Positions 24,845 through 33,943 of a DNA stretch of 49,023 nt are shown piece after piece (positions within the stretch are counted from its first letter, which is position 1; each line of letters begins with the position of its first letter). The notes under the pieces were generated by a model. The model worked only from the letters and a program-made list of their open reading frames with translations, was not told the origin of the DNA and made no database searches. The position numbers and the translations under genes were made by a program. The stretch spans positions 1 to 49,023 of the forward strand of contig CACYHN010000006.1 in the NCBI GenBank assembly GCA_902774275.1, given 5' to 3'. This DNA is from an uncultured Bacteroidales bacterium. GTDB taxonomy: Bacteria > Bacteroidota > Bacteroidia > Bacteroidales > Bacteroidaceae.

Positions 24845-26320
24845 ATGTCATTTTTGAAAGATAGGGTAGTTATGGAAGGACTTACATTCGATGATGTGCT
24901 GCTTATGCCGGCATACTCGGAGGTACTTCCGCGTGAGGTGTCACTTACATCGCGTTTTTCACGTAACATTGTACTTAACCTGCCGTTCGTGACGGCTGCT
25001 ATGGATACTGTGACTGAGTCCAACATGGCAATAGCCATAGCACGTGAGGGTGGTATCGGTGTAATTCACAAGAATATGTCCATCCAGGAGCAGGCCCGCC
25101 ATGTGGCAATAGTGAAACGTGCCGAGAACGGAATGATATATGACCCCATAACCATCCATCGTGAGAATACTATCCGTGATGCCCTTGCCATTATGTCAGA
25201 ATATCATATCGGTGGTATTCCTGTGGTTGAGACTGACGGTAAGCTTTGCGGCATTGTAACCAATCGTGACCTGAGGTTCCAGCGTAACTATGACGTGAAG
25301 ATTGAGGATGTGATGACTAAGGAGAATCTGGTTACCACTTATCAGCAGGTAGATATGGAGGCCGCTTCACAGATACTACAGGAGAACAAGATTGAGAAAC
25401 TGCCAGTTGTGGATAACAACGGTAAGCTGATAGGCCTTATCACATATAAGGATATAACCAAGGCCAAGGACAAACCTATGGCTTGCAAGGACAGCAAGGG
25501 CCGTTTGCGTGTAGCAGGTGGTGTTGGTGTCACAGCTGATTCAATGGAGCGTATAGAGGCTCTGGTTGAAGCTGGAGTTGATGCTATAGTCATTGATACC
25601 GCTCATGGTCACTCCCGCTCTGTAGTTGAGAAACTCAAGGAGGCTAAGGCAAGCTTCAAGAACATTGACATTGTGGTTGGTAACATCGCTACAGGTGCTG
25701 CAGCCAAGATGCTGGTTGAGGCAGGTGCAGATGCCGTTAAGGTCGGTATCGGACCGGGCTCCATCTGTACCACACGTATCATTGCTGGTATAGGTGTTCC
25801 GCAGATCTCTGCTATTTATGATGTAGCTAATGCCATCAAGGGCTCAGGTGTCCCTGTAATCGCTGACGGTGGTCTGCGTTACTCGGGTGATGTGGTTAAG
25901 GCTCTTGCCGCAGGCGGTGACAGCGTTATGTTCGGCTCACTTGTGGCTGGTACTGAGGAGTCACCCGGTGAGACAATAATATTCAACGGACGTAAGTTCA
26001 AATCATATCGTGGCATGGGTTCACTGGAGGCTATGGAGAACGGTTCCAAGGACCGTTACTTCCAGGCTGGTGAGAAGGATGTCAAGAAACTGGTGCCGGA
26101 GGGCATAGCTGCCCGCGTTCCTTACAAGGGAACACTCTATGAGGTTGTATATCAGCTTGCAGGCGGCCTGCGTTCAGGTATGGGTTATTGCGGCGCTGCC
26201 AATATTGACAAGTTGCATGATGCCAAGTTTGTACGCATAACCAATGCAGGTATGAATGAGAGTCATCCGCATGATGTTGCAATAACAAGTGAGGCTCCCA
26301 ACTATAGTCGTCACGAATAA
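24845..26320 (+). CDS. guaB: IMP dehydrogenase
   Basis: 491 residues: TIM barrel interrupted by two CBS domains (about 95-205, [20 protein letters not shown] and [18 protein letters not shown]), the catalytic-loop Cys in GPGSICTTR and the flap [11 protein letters not shown]. It converts IMP to XMP in GMP synthesis. It lies between recQ and the first of three chaperone genes; the next gene starts 19 nt after its stop. Confidence 0.98.
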   Translation: MSFLKDRVVMEGLTFDDVLLMPAYSEVLPREVSLTSRFSRNIVLNLPFVTAAMDTVTESNMAIAIAREGGIGVIHKNMSIQEQARHVAIVKRAENGMIYDPITIHRENTIRDALAIMSEYHIGGIPVVETDGKLCGIVTNRDLRFQRNYDVKIEDVMTKENLVTTYQQVDMEAASQILQENKIEKLPVVDNNGKLIGLITYKDITKAKDKPMACKDSKGRLRVAGGVGVTADSMERIEALVEAGVDAIVIDTAHGHSRSVVEKLKEAKASFKNIDIVVGNIATGAAAKMLVEAGADAVKVGIGPGSICTTRIIAGIGVPQISAIYDVANAIKGSGVPVIADGGLRYSGDVVKALAAGGDSVMFGSLVAGTEESPGETIIFNGRKFKSYRGMGSLEAMENGSKDRYFQAGEKDVKKLVPEGIAARVPYKGTLYEVVYQLAGGLRSGMGYCGAANIDKLHDAKFVRITNAGMNESHPHDVAITSEAPNYSRHE

Positions 26321-26339
26321 TAAACTAACAGTAAGGATT

Positions 26340-27764
26340 ATGAGACGTATCGTTTTGCTTGTTTTCACTGTTTTGTTGGCTGTTCCGTTTTATGCCAAGA
26401 AGGATGAGCCTGTAGTTATGAGTGTAAACGGGTATGATGTAAAGAAATCAGAGTTTGAATATTTCTTCAAAAAGAACAATACAGATTCTGTTGTCACTAA
26501 GAAGACCATAAAGCAGTATGCTGACTTATATCTGAATTTCAAACTGAAGGTTCAGGCCGCCATTGATGCAGGAATGGATAAGGCTGAGTCTTTCCTGAAT
26601 GAGTACAAGATGTACCGGGATATGCAGGCTGAAGACTATCTTACTGATAATGCGTTTATTGATGAGATAGCTCATGAGGCATATGAGAAAACATATAATG
26701 ATGTGGGTCCTGACGGGTTGACTTATTTATTAATAATCAGTTCTATCCCGGAGGATGAGACTGATGAGGCGAAGAATGCATGTATGGAAAGAATGTTTTC
26801 CATATATGAGAAACTTAAGGCTGGTGAGGATTTCCAGACCATGTCACAAGAGTATGCGGATGATGATTTTATCTCATTCGATGATCTGGGTTGGATGATG
26901 AGAAGCCAGATGCCGGGGGAGATTGGTGATATGGTCTTTGACATGCGCCCGGGCCAGTTAAGTGAACCTTTCATGATTGACGAGACAGCTGTTATGTTTA
27001 GGGTTGAATCCCGTCGTGTTATAGGCTCTTTTGAATCAGAAAGTCCTGAAATATACGAGTGGATACATAATAGAACGGATATTGACAAAGAAGCAAAGGT
27101 CAGAAAAGGTAACGAATATGCTTCACGTATGGGCTGGGATATAGATGGACTGGAAGCTTTAGCCCGTGCGGATAGCCTGCTTGAGGAGATTGAACCGGAG
27201 TTCGGTAATATTTCAAGGGAGTATCATGACGGTCTTTTGCTTTTTGAAATCAGTAGCAAAGAGATATGGGAGAAGGCAAATGATTCAGAAGCGGTGCGTA
27301 ACTGGTTTGATGCTAACAAGAAGTTGCTCAGTTATGAAAAACCGTGTTTCAAGGGAATGGTCTTTTTCTGCCAGGATGAGGATGTATTCAAACAGATCAA
27401 GAAGGAACTTGAAGGTGTTGATGTTAGCGAATGGGTAAGTAAAGCTGTGGAATTCAACAAAGAAAGCGTTAAACTCAGGGTTATGAGAGGACCTTCAGGA
27501 AATGGTATTTTCCTGAAAGGCCAGAATGCATACGTTGACAAGATCGTATTCGGAACAGGTGAATATGAGCCTATGAAGAATTTCCCATATGTGAATGTCG
27601 TAGGTAAGGTAATAAAGGAGCCGGAGAATATCAATGATGTGTCCGGAAAGGTTAATGATGCCTATCAGAATTATCTGGAACAGGAATGGATCAAGAAACT
27701 GCGTAAGCAATATAAATACAAGATCTACAATAAAGCGCTCAAGAAGGTCTGCCTTGACAAATGA
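26340..27764 (+). CDS. Periplasmic peptidyl-prolyl isomerase (SurA/PpiC type), first of three
   Basis: 474 residues from ATG 26340; the frame stays open upstream to 26289 inside guaB but only the later ATG starts a signal peptide (MRRIVLLVFTVLLAVPFYA). A SurA-like N-terminal helical domain is followed by one parvulin-type domain (about 120-225: YLLIISSIP, FDDLGWMMRSQMPGEIGDMV, RPGQLSEPF) and a long C-terminal region with possible degenerate second parvulin fold. A role in outer-membrane protein folding is inferred. The next gene overlaps by four bases. Confidence 0.85.
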   Translation: MRRIVLLVFTVLLAVPFYAKKDEPVVMSVNGYDVKKSEFEYFFKKNNTDSVVTKKTIKQYADLYLNFKLKVQAAIDAGMDKAESFLNEYKMYRDMQAEDYLTDNAFIDEIAHEAYEKTYNDVGPDGLTYLLIISSIPEDETDEAKNACMERMFSIYEKLKAGEDFQTMSQEYADDDFISFDDLGWMMRSQMPGEIGDMVFDMRPGQLSEPFMIDETAVMFRVESRRVIGSFESESPEIYEWIHNRTDIDKEAKVRKGNEYASRMGWDIDGLEALARADSLLEEIEPEFGNISREYHDGLLLFEISSKEIWEKANDSEAVRNWFDANKKLLSYEKPCFKGMVFFCQDEDVFKQIKKELEGVDVSEWVSKAVEFNKESVKLRVMRGPSGNGIFLKGQNAYVDKIVFGTGEYEPMKNFPYVNVVGKVIKEPENINDVSGKVNDAYQNYLEQEWIKKLRKQYKYKIYNKALKKVCLDK

Positions 27765-28654
27765 TGAATAAGCCTCCACGTACATTCTTGCCGGTAGGAG
27801 TCCTTTCGTTCCTGCTTTCAATTATGCTTGTATCATGCAAGTGGGGTAAGAACGTCACTCTTTATGTGAGCGGAAAGACACCTGTCGTTGAGATTAACGG
27901 TGAAGTCCTGTACGCTGAGGATATCAAACAGGTATTACCTTTGGGCTTGTCGGATGCAGACAGTGCATTATTTGCAGAACGTTACATAAAAAACTGGGCA
28001 CAGGATGTGCTGTTTTATCAGAATGCTATCAGAAACATTCCTGATACAAAGGATATTGACCGTTTGGTGGAGAATTACCGCCGCTCTTTGTTTGAGCATG
28101 AATTCCAACGCCGTCTGATAGAACAGAAGTTCTCATCAGAGATAACAGATGATGAGATTGAGCAGTTTTTCAATGATAATCAGCGTCTGTTCGTACTTGA
28201 TGAATCTCTTGTAAAAGGTTTGTTCCTTAAGATCCCTGTCAAGTCACATGATCTTTCAACGATACGGAATATATATACCCGACAGGATGATGAGTCATTT
28301 GAGGAGATTGAGAAATATTGCATACGCAATGCCGCCCGTTGTGATTTCTTCTATGACAACTGGCGTACTGTGACGGAACTTGAGGTTCTTCTGCCTATTC
28401 AGGAAGAGCCGTTGGAAAAACTGCTCAAGGATAGCAGTAGTTATGAGTTCAAGGATGATGAGTACATTTATCTGCTCAATGTGAGTGTGTTTGCCGGGAA
28501 AGGGGGCATAGAGCCTTTGGATCATGCCCGTGCAAGAATCAAAGGGTTGCTTATCAATAGTAATGAGGTTGCCTATATGAGGAAAATCAAAGAGGACCTT
28601 TATGAGGCTGCCTTGGAAAAAAACAGAATCATATTCTATCAAAAAAAGAAATGA
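27761..28654 (+). CDS. Lipoprotein with SurA-like N-terminal domain, second of three
   Basis: 297 residues. Signal peptide ends in a lipobox (SIMLVSC, Cys ~26), so it is probably a lipid-anchored periplasmic protein. The body resembles a SurA N-domain (VVEINGEVLYAEDI, a long helix with RSLFEHEFQRRLIEQKF, then ITDDEIEQFFNDNQRLF) but the usual parvulin signatures (L-GxF/W, EPF) are not visible, so isomerase activity is doubtful. ATGA overlaps join it to the genes on both sides, making strict co-expression likely. It may be a chaperone-only partner of the flanking SurA-like proteins (inference). Confidence 0.75.
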   Translation: MMNKPPRTFLPVGVLSFLLSIMLVSCKWGKNVTLYVSGKTPVVEINGEVLYAEDIKQVLPLGLSDADSALFAERYIKNWAQDVLFYQNAIRNIPDTKDIDRLVENYRRSLFEHEFQRRLIEQKFSSEITDDEIEQFFNDNQRLFVLDESLVKGLFLKIPVKSHDLSTIRNIYTRQDDESFEEIEKYCIRNAARCDFFYDNWRTVTELEVLLPIQEEPLEKLLKDSSSYEFKDDEYIYLLNVSVFAGKGGIEPLDHARARIKGLLINSNEVAYMRKIKEDLYEAALEKNRIIFYQKKK

Positions 28655-30021
28655 AAAAGAGTATTTTGACGCTTGCGCTGATGACAGCCTTGTTCACATA
28701 TACTGAATCATCTGCCCAAAACAACATAATTGATGAGGTGGTATGGGTAGTGGGTGATGAGGCTATCTACAAATCTGAGGTGGAAGAAGCACGTCAGGAT
28801 GCATTGTTGCGCGGAACGCAGTGGGAGGGTGATCCATACTGTGTCATTCCTGAGCAATTGGCTGTGAATAAACTTTTTCTGAATCAGGCTGAACTGGACA
28901 GTATTTTTGTTACTGATGAAGATGTGGCATCCCAGGTGGAATACTATTACAAGGACAGAGTGGACAAGGCCGGATCTGAAGAGAAACTTGAGGAGTATTT
29001 CAGTATGACTGCCAATCAGATAAAGAGTCATCTTTATGAAACCCTTAAGCAGGAATATGTCATCAGTAAAGTACGTGATAAGATCATATCACGTGTCAAG
29101 GTGACGCCGGCGGATGTCAGACGTTATCTTAAGGATATTCCAACTGATGAAATACCGTCCATTCCTACCCAGTATGAGGTTCAGATAATAACTCTGGATC
29201 CGGTCATTCCGCAGGAGGAGATAGATGAAGTGAAGAGTGATTTGCGTGATTATATTGACCGCGTCCAAGCTGGTGAGGTCTCTTTCTCTACTCTTGCCCG
29301 TCTCTATTCTGAAGATCCGGGTTCTGCAAGAGTGGGCGGAGATCTGGGATTCTTTGGACGAAACGAGATGGTTCCGGAGTTCTCAGCCGTGGCATTCAAT
29401 ATGACGGATCCTGCCAAGATTTCAAAGATAGTGGAGACGGAGTACGGATTCCATATCATTCAGTTTGTTGAACGTCTGGGAGACAGGGTGAGGGTGCGTC
29501 ACATATTGCGTAAGCCCAGAATTCCTATGGAGAGTATTGACAACTGTCTGGCACGTCTGGATTCTGTCGCGCAGGATATCCGCAGTGGTAAACGTTCATT
29601 TGAGAATAGCGTTTCTACGTATTCTCAGGATAAGAATACCCGTAACAACAATGGCCTTATGACATTTAAGACCGAAATGAGCCCTGTTACTGGTGTATCC
29701 AAGGTTGAATTGCAGTATCTGCCGCAGGATGTGGCCAAGGTTGTTGACCGCATGCATGTAGGTGAGATATCGGAACCGTTTGTTATGCAGATGGACGGCG
29801 GAAAGACCACATGTGCCATTGTCAAAGTTAAGAGTAAGACAAATGCTCATAAGGCGAATATGGCTGATGACTATGATATCCTTTATGAGATAGTAAGTAC
29901 AATCCGTCATCAGGAGGCACTTGAAAAATGGGTTCGTGAAAAACAACGTACCACTTATGTCAGAATCAGTGAAGGGTGGGGCGATTGTGATTTCATGTAT
30001 CCCGGATGGGGAAAACGTTAA
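28651..30021 (+). CDS. SurA-like periplasmic chaperone/prolyl isomerase, third of three
   Basis: 456 residues. Signal peptide MKKSILTLALMTALFTYTES with AxA-like cleavage near SSA/QN. SurA layout: N-domain (about 25-170), a well-kept first parvulin domain (about 172-280: YEVQIITLDP, YSEDPGSARVGGDLGFFGR, MVPEFSAVAFN, TEYGFHIIQF) and a weaker second one (about 284-400: VRVRHILRKPRIP, GEISEPFVMQ). It probably escorts outer-membrane proteins across the periplasm. The start overlaps the preceding lipoprotein gene by four bases; the OstA-like gene follows after 15 nt. Confidence 0.9.
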   Translation: MKKSILTLALMTALFTYTESSAQNNIIDEVVWVVGDEAIYKSEVEEARQDALLRGTQWEGDPYCVIPEQLAVNKLFLNQAELDSIFVTDEDVASQVEYYYKDRVDKAGSEEKLEEYFSMTANQIKSHLYETLKQEYVISKVRDKIISRVKVTPADVRRYLKDIPTDEIPSIPTQYEVQIITLDPVIPQEEIDEVKSDLRDYIDRVQAGEVSFSTLARLYSEDPGSARVGGDLGFFGRNEMVPEFSAVAFNMTDPAKISKIVETEYGFHIIQFVERLGDRVRVRHILRKPRIPMESIDNCLARLDSVAQDIRSGKRSFENSVSTYSQDKNTRNNNGLMTFKTEMSPVTGVSKVELQYLPQDVAKVVDRMHVGEISEPFVMQMDGGKTTCAIVKVKSKTNAHKANMADDYDILYEIVSTIRHQEALEKWVREKQRTTYVRISEGWGDCDFMYPGWGKR

Positions 30022-30036
30022 CAGATAGAGTTCTAT

Positions 30037-31710
30037 ATGAACAGATTCCGGTTTCTGTCTTTATTTCTGGCATTATTTGCAGTAATGTCATTTACTTGGC
30101 TGGATGCTGAGGTTATGTATGGCGTCGATGATGAACCGGAACCATCAGATACGACATATGTCTATCTTCTCAACGCTGATTTTATTCGTTTTGACGATTA
30201 TATCAATCCCGACGCCCAACGTCTGATGGGTAATGTGGTGTTTCGCCATGACAGTATGTATATGTACTGTGACAGCGCGCTGTTCTTCCAGGGACGTAAT
30301 TCGTTCAACGCATATCATAATGTAAGGGCGGAACAGGGAGATACCCTGTTCCTTTATGGAGATTCACTGTTTTACGATGGCAATACCCGCCTGCTCAGAG
30401 TACGTGACAACGTGCGCCTTGAGAATAAATCGATGATCCTGCTTACTGACAGCCTCAATTATGACCGTAATACGGGCTTAGGTTGGTTCTTTGACGGAGG
30501 AACGTTGCTTGATGAGGAGAGTACGCTGATATCGGAGTACGGTCAGTTTGATACAAATACAAAGATGGCCATATTCATGGACGGGGTATCGATGGAGAGT
30601 CCTGATTATACCTTGACTACTGATACCCTGCATTATAACACAGACACTCATATGGCTTTCCTCAATAGCCCGGCCACCATAGTTAATGAAGATAATGTGA
30701 TTAATACAAGTCATGGGCGTTTCAATACAGAGACTAATAATGCCGTTTTGCTTGACAGGTCTGTGGTGGAGCAGAACAATGGTGAGAACCGCATGACGGG
30801 TGACAGCATCATTTATGAAAAGGAATTGGGACATGTGGAGGGCTTTGGTGATGTCATCATCAATAATTACAAGGACAAGGTAGATGTTCACGGCGAATAT
30901 GTTTATTACAACCAGGAGAATGATTCTGCCGTGGTTACTGATAAGGCTTTGCTTATAGAATATTCATCAGGAGACAGTCTGTATGTTCATGCCGATACGT
31001 TCCGGCTCGTCACGTTTTATAACGAGGCAAAGGATACTGTAATTGAGCGTCAAGTGCGCGGATTCAACAAGGTGCGTGCATATCGTACTGATTTGCAGAT
31101 GGTGGCTGATTCAATGGTATTTAAGACTATTGATTCCACTTTGACTCTCTTCTATGATCCTATCCTTTGGAGTGAGGACCAGCAGGTTCTGGGTGAAAAG
31201 ATAATCTTTTACATGAATGACAGCACCATTGATTGGGCACATGTGATAGGTCAGGCTCTTTTTGTTCAGATGAATGATACCGTTCATTACAATCAGATAG
31301 CCGGTCGTGAGATGATGGCCTATTTCAAGAACAGCGAGATAGATCATGCTGATGTGAAAGGAAATGTTCAGGTGGTGTTCTATCCGCTTGATTCTGATTC
31401 AGCCATGATAGGTATGAATACTACTGAGGGGCCCAGTTTGACGGCGTATTTCAAGATGAGGGCTGTAGATAAACTTATTATATTCGGACAATCCAATGGA
31501 GTGATGTATCCTATGGATAAGTTGGATGTAAAGAAGATGTTCTTGCCCAATTTCCATTGGTTTGACAGGATCAGGCCGTTAGACCCTGATGATGTTTTTT
31601 ACTGGCGTGGCAAGACTGTTGAACAGCAACTTCGTAAGAATCATTCCAATAAGGAGGTGCCACTGCCCACTCTTGACCGAAAGAATAAAAAGAAGAAAAA
31701 TAAAGAATAG
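30037..31710 (+). CDS. OstA/LptA-like periplasmic protein
   Basis: 557 residues with a short signal peptide and a long beta-jellyroll made of repeating units in the LptA/OstA style (for example MGNVVFRHDSMYMYCDSALF, DTLFLYGDSLFYDGNTRLL, VRDNVRLENKSMILLTDSLN). The repeat pattern continues to about residue 490; the C-terminus is lysine-rich. LptA-like proteins form the periplasmic lipopolysaccharide bridge; this Bacteroidetes form is much longer than E. coli LptA (185 aa) and lacks the LptD barrel. It follows the SurA-like genes closely, consistent with a joint role in outer-membrane biogenesis. Confidence 0.85.
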   Translation: MNRFRFLSLFLALFAVMSFTWLDAEVMYGVDDEPEPSDTTYVYLLNADFIRFDDYINPDAQRLMGNVVFRHDSMYMYCDSALFFQGRNSFNAYHNVRAEQGDTLFLYGDSLFYDGNTRLLRVRDNVRLENKSMILLTDSLNYDRNTGLGWFFDGGTLLDEESTLISEYGQFDTNTKMAIFMDGVSMESPDYTLTTDTLHYNTDTHMAFLNSPATIVNEDNVINTSHGRFNTETNNAVLLDRSVVEQNNGENRMTGDSIIYEKELGHVEGFGDVIINNYKDKVDVHGEYVYYNQENDSAVVTDKALLIEYSSGDSLYVHADTFRLVTFYNEAKDTVIERQVRGFNKVRAYRTDLQMVADSMVFKTIDSTLTLFYDPILWSEDQQVLGEKIIFYMNDSTIDWAHVIGQALFVQMNDTVHYNQIAGREMMAYFKNSEIDHADVKGNVQVVFYPLDSDSAMIGMNTTEGPSLTAYFKMRAVDKLIIFGQSNGVMYPMDKLDVKKMFLPNFHWFDRIRPLDPDDVFYWRGKTVEQQLRKNHSNKEVPLPTLDRKNKKKKNKE

Positions 31711-31715
31711 GTGCT

Positions 31716-32006
31716 ATGGGAATGTTCAGTGTAAGAGAACCCCGCCGCATAGAGCATAAGTATATATACTATGATGAGCGGAAGGAGAGGCTGGCCAAGA
31801 TAGAAGAGCGTGCCAAGCGTGAACTGGGTATGCTTCCGGAGGAGGAGTATAATCCTGAGAATATCCGTGGCAAGTTTGTAGAGGGTACCACCCATCTTAA
31901 ACGCCGTCTGGAGAACGGCGGGCCGCGTATTACATTCCCGGTGGCCGTTGTGCTGTTGTTCTTTCTTGTCCTTCTGTTGCTATATCTTAGCGGAAACCTG
32001 ATGTAA
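31716..32006 (+). CDS. Small single-pass membrane protein, unknown function
   Basis: 96 residues, 5 nt after the OstA-like gene and 8 nt before mutL. A basic, amphipathic N-terminal half (KYIYYDERKERLAKIEERAK) is followed by one strong C-terminal membrane segment (about 73-93, FPVAVVLLFFLVLLLLYL). A tail-anchored or N-in topology is likely. I recognise no domain; similar short proteins are, from memory, found at this place in other Bacteroidetes. Confidence 0.75.
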   Translation: MGMFSVREPRRIEHKYIYYDERKERLAKIEERAKRELGMLPEEEYNPENIRGKFVEGTTHLKRRLENGGPRITFPVAVVLLFFLVLLLLYLSGNLM

Positions 32007-32014
32007 GGCATTCT

Positions 32015-33826
32015 ATGGAGGGAAAGGTTAAGGTCTTGTCACAGGCAGTAGCCAGCCAGATTGCCGCAGGTGAGGTGGTAAACCGCCCGGCATCAGTAGT
32101 GAAGGAGCTGGTGGAGAATGCTGTCGATGCAGGTGCTGATAACATACGTATAATCATTACGGATGCAGGACGTACGTCAATCCAGGTGATTGACAACGGA
32201 TGCGGTATGATACCGGATGATGCCAGGCTTGCATTTGAACGTCACGCCACCTCCAAGATACGTGAATCAGATGACCTCTATTCACTTACCACGTTCGGTT
32301 TCCGTGGAGAAGCCCTGCCTTCAATCGCAGCTGTTGCTGAGGTGGAACTCCGTACCCGTACCAAGGAGAGTGATACCGGCACTATGGTGCTAATAAAAGC
32401 ATCTGAGATAGAACAGGAGGAACCCTGCGTATGTCCGGTAGGCAGCAGTTTTACTGTACGCAACCTGTTTTACAATGTGCCGGCACGCCGTAAGTTCCTT
32501 AAGAGCAACCAGACGGAATTCGGGCATATTCTTACTGAGATTGAGCGTGTGGCTATAGCACATCCGGAGGTGGCTATAGAACTTGTGCATCAGGGAGAGC
32601 AGGTGCTTTCACTGCCGGTTTCTCCCATCAAGCAGAGAATCATCAATCTGTTTGGACGCAAAATGAATGAGGCGCTTCTGCCGGTTGATGTTCAGACATC
32701 GATGGTTAATGTGAGCGGTTTCTGCTCCAATCTGGATAATGTAAAGGGAAGGGGTGCCAAGCAGTTCTTCTTTGTGAACGGTCGTTTCATGCGTCACCCC
32801 TATTTCCATAAGGCTGTCTTGAGTGCGTATGAGAACCTTGTTCCAGAGGGTGACCAGCCGTCTTATTTCCTGTTTCTTACCGTTCCGGCCGATACCATTG
32901 ACGTGAACATTCATCCTACCAAGACTGAGATCAAGTTTCAGGACGAGCAGGTTATATGGAAGATACTAATGGCAGCTGTTAAGGAGAGCGTGGGCAAATT
33001 TGAACAGATGCCTACCATTGATTTCGATACGGCTGATATGCCTGATATCCCCATTTATGACGATTCACGTCCTGCGGTACAGCCCAAAGTGGAGGTTAAC
33101 ACCTCTTTCAATCCGTTTGCCGGCAGTAGGACCGAGTCACGCCCCAGTCGCAGCAATACGGATAACTGGAGTAAGCTTTACGGTGAGGTTATAGACCATA
33201 AGATAAGTGAGGGCACTATTCCGTATCAGCCGGCAGCAGAAAGTCTTATACAGCCTGAGGAACAACCTTTGCGCCCGTTCCAGTATGCTGACCGATATAT
33301 CCTTGTGGAGTCAGAGCAGGGGCTGATGATAGTTGACCAGCATCGCGCCCACGTGCGTGTGCTGTATGAGCGTTTCCTTGCTGATGCCAAGGCTCATGGA
33401 GCCGCATCACAGGGACTGTTGTTTCCTGAGATGTTCCAGCTCTCACAGGTTGATGCTGCAGCTTTTTCTGAGCTTAAGCCCAGGTTTGCCGCGCTCGGTT
33501 TTGATATATCAGATATGGGGCGCGGAGCCATTGCCGTACAGGGCGTACCGTCAGGTATGGAAGGACAGGATTATGAGCGTCTCATTACCGATATGATTGC
33601 CGACCTGCGTATCAATCCCACTCAGGAGGAGGACCGCCAGCTTGAATCCATGGCTCTTGCCATGGCGCGTAAGGCCGCTATTCCCGCAGGCCGTCATCTC
33701 TCGGAAGTTGAGATGCAGGAACTAGTGCGTTCTCTCAAATCCTGCAGTATGCCCTCCCGCACTCCCGATGCCAAACCCACCTACGTGATTAAATATATTT
33801 TTGATATCACTAAATGGTTTGATTAA
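32015..33826 (+). CDS. mutL: DNA mismatch repair protein MutL
   Basis: 603 residues. The GHKL ATPase domain is intact: QIAAGEVVNRPASVVKELVENAVDAG, DNGCGM, HATSKI and TFGFRGEALPSIAAV (separate motifs). The C-terminal dimerisation domain is present, but the endonuclease signature is altered: where DQHAxxExxxxE is expected the sequence reads DQHRAHVRVLYE (441-452), with Val447 for the first Glu; the usual ACR reads MAR, and the CPHGRP motif near residue 577 reads SMPSRTP. The last gene of the operon, it ends directly at element A3. Confidence 0.96.
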   Translation: MEGKVKVLSQAVASQIAAGEVVNRPASVVKELVENAVDAGADNIRIIITDAGRTSIQVIDNGCGMIPDDARLAFERHATSKIRESDDLYSLTTFGFRGEALPSIAAVAEVELRTRTKESDTGTMVLIKASEIEQEEPCVCPVGSSFTVRNLFYNVPARRKFLKSNQTEFGHILTEIERVAIAHPEVAIELVHQGEQVLSLPVSPIKQRIINLFGRKMNEALLPVDVQTSMVNVSGFCSNLDNVKGRGAKQFFFVNGRFMRHPYFHKAVLSAYENLVPEGDQPSYFLFLTVPADTIDVNIHPTKTEIKFQDEQVIWKILMAAVKESVGKFEQMPTIDFDTADMPDIPIYDDSRPAVQPKVEVNTSFNPFAGSRTESRPSRSNTDNWSKLYGEVIDHKISEGTIPYQPAAESLIQPEEQPLRPFQYADRYILVESEQGLMIVDQHRAHVRVLYERFLADAKAHGAASQGLLFPEMFQLSQVDAAAFSELKPRFAALGFDISDMGRGAIAVQGVPSGMEGQDYERLITDMIADLRINPTQEEDRQLESMALAMARKAAIPAGRHLSEVEMQELVRSLKSCSMPSRTPDAKPTYVIKYIFDITKWFD

Positions 33827-33940
33827 ATTGAAAATTGAAAATTGAAAATTATAAAAAACGAGCGAAATTTTTTCGCTCGTTTTTTAATGTCGCGGGTGTT
33901 ACGCACCGCATGGTAAATTTTCAATTTTCAATTTTCAATT
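33826..33940. repeat. Heptamer-flanked bidirectional terminator element, copy A3
   Basis: A left TTGAAAA array (about 33828-33850), a perfect 15-bp hairpin (33853-33867 with 33871-33885), the core AATGTCGCGGG followed by a diverged segment TGTTACGCACCGCATGG, and a right TTTTCAA array to 33940. It separates mutL and the convergent trpS. Confidence 0.88.
33853..33885. terminator. Bidirectional intrinsic terminator in element A3
   Basis: A6-CGAGCG-A3 and T3-CGCTCG-T6 form a perfect 15-bp stem with a 3-nt loop, with U-runs on both strands. Confidence 0.75.
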
Positions 33941-33943
33941 GTT

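Noticed and set aside
27761..28654. The middle SurA-like gene as a pseudogene
   Set aside because: The frame is intact, has a good lipobox and is joined to both neighbours by ATGA overlaps, so loss of parvulin motifs looks like divergence rather than decay.
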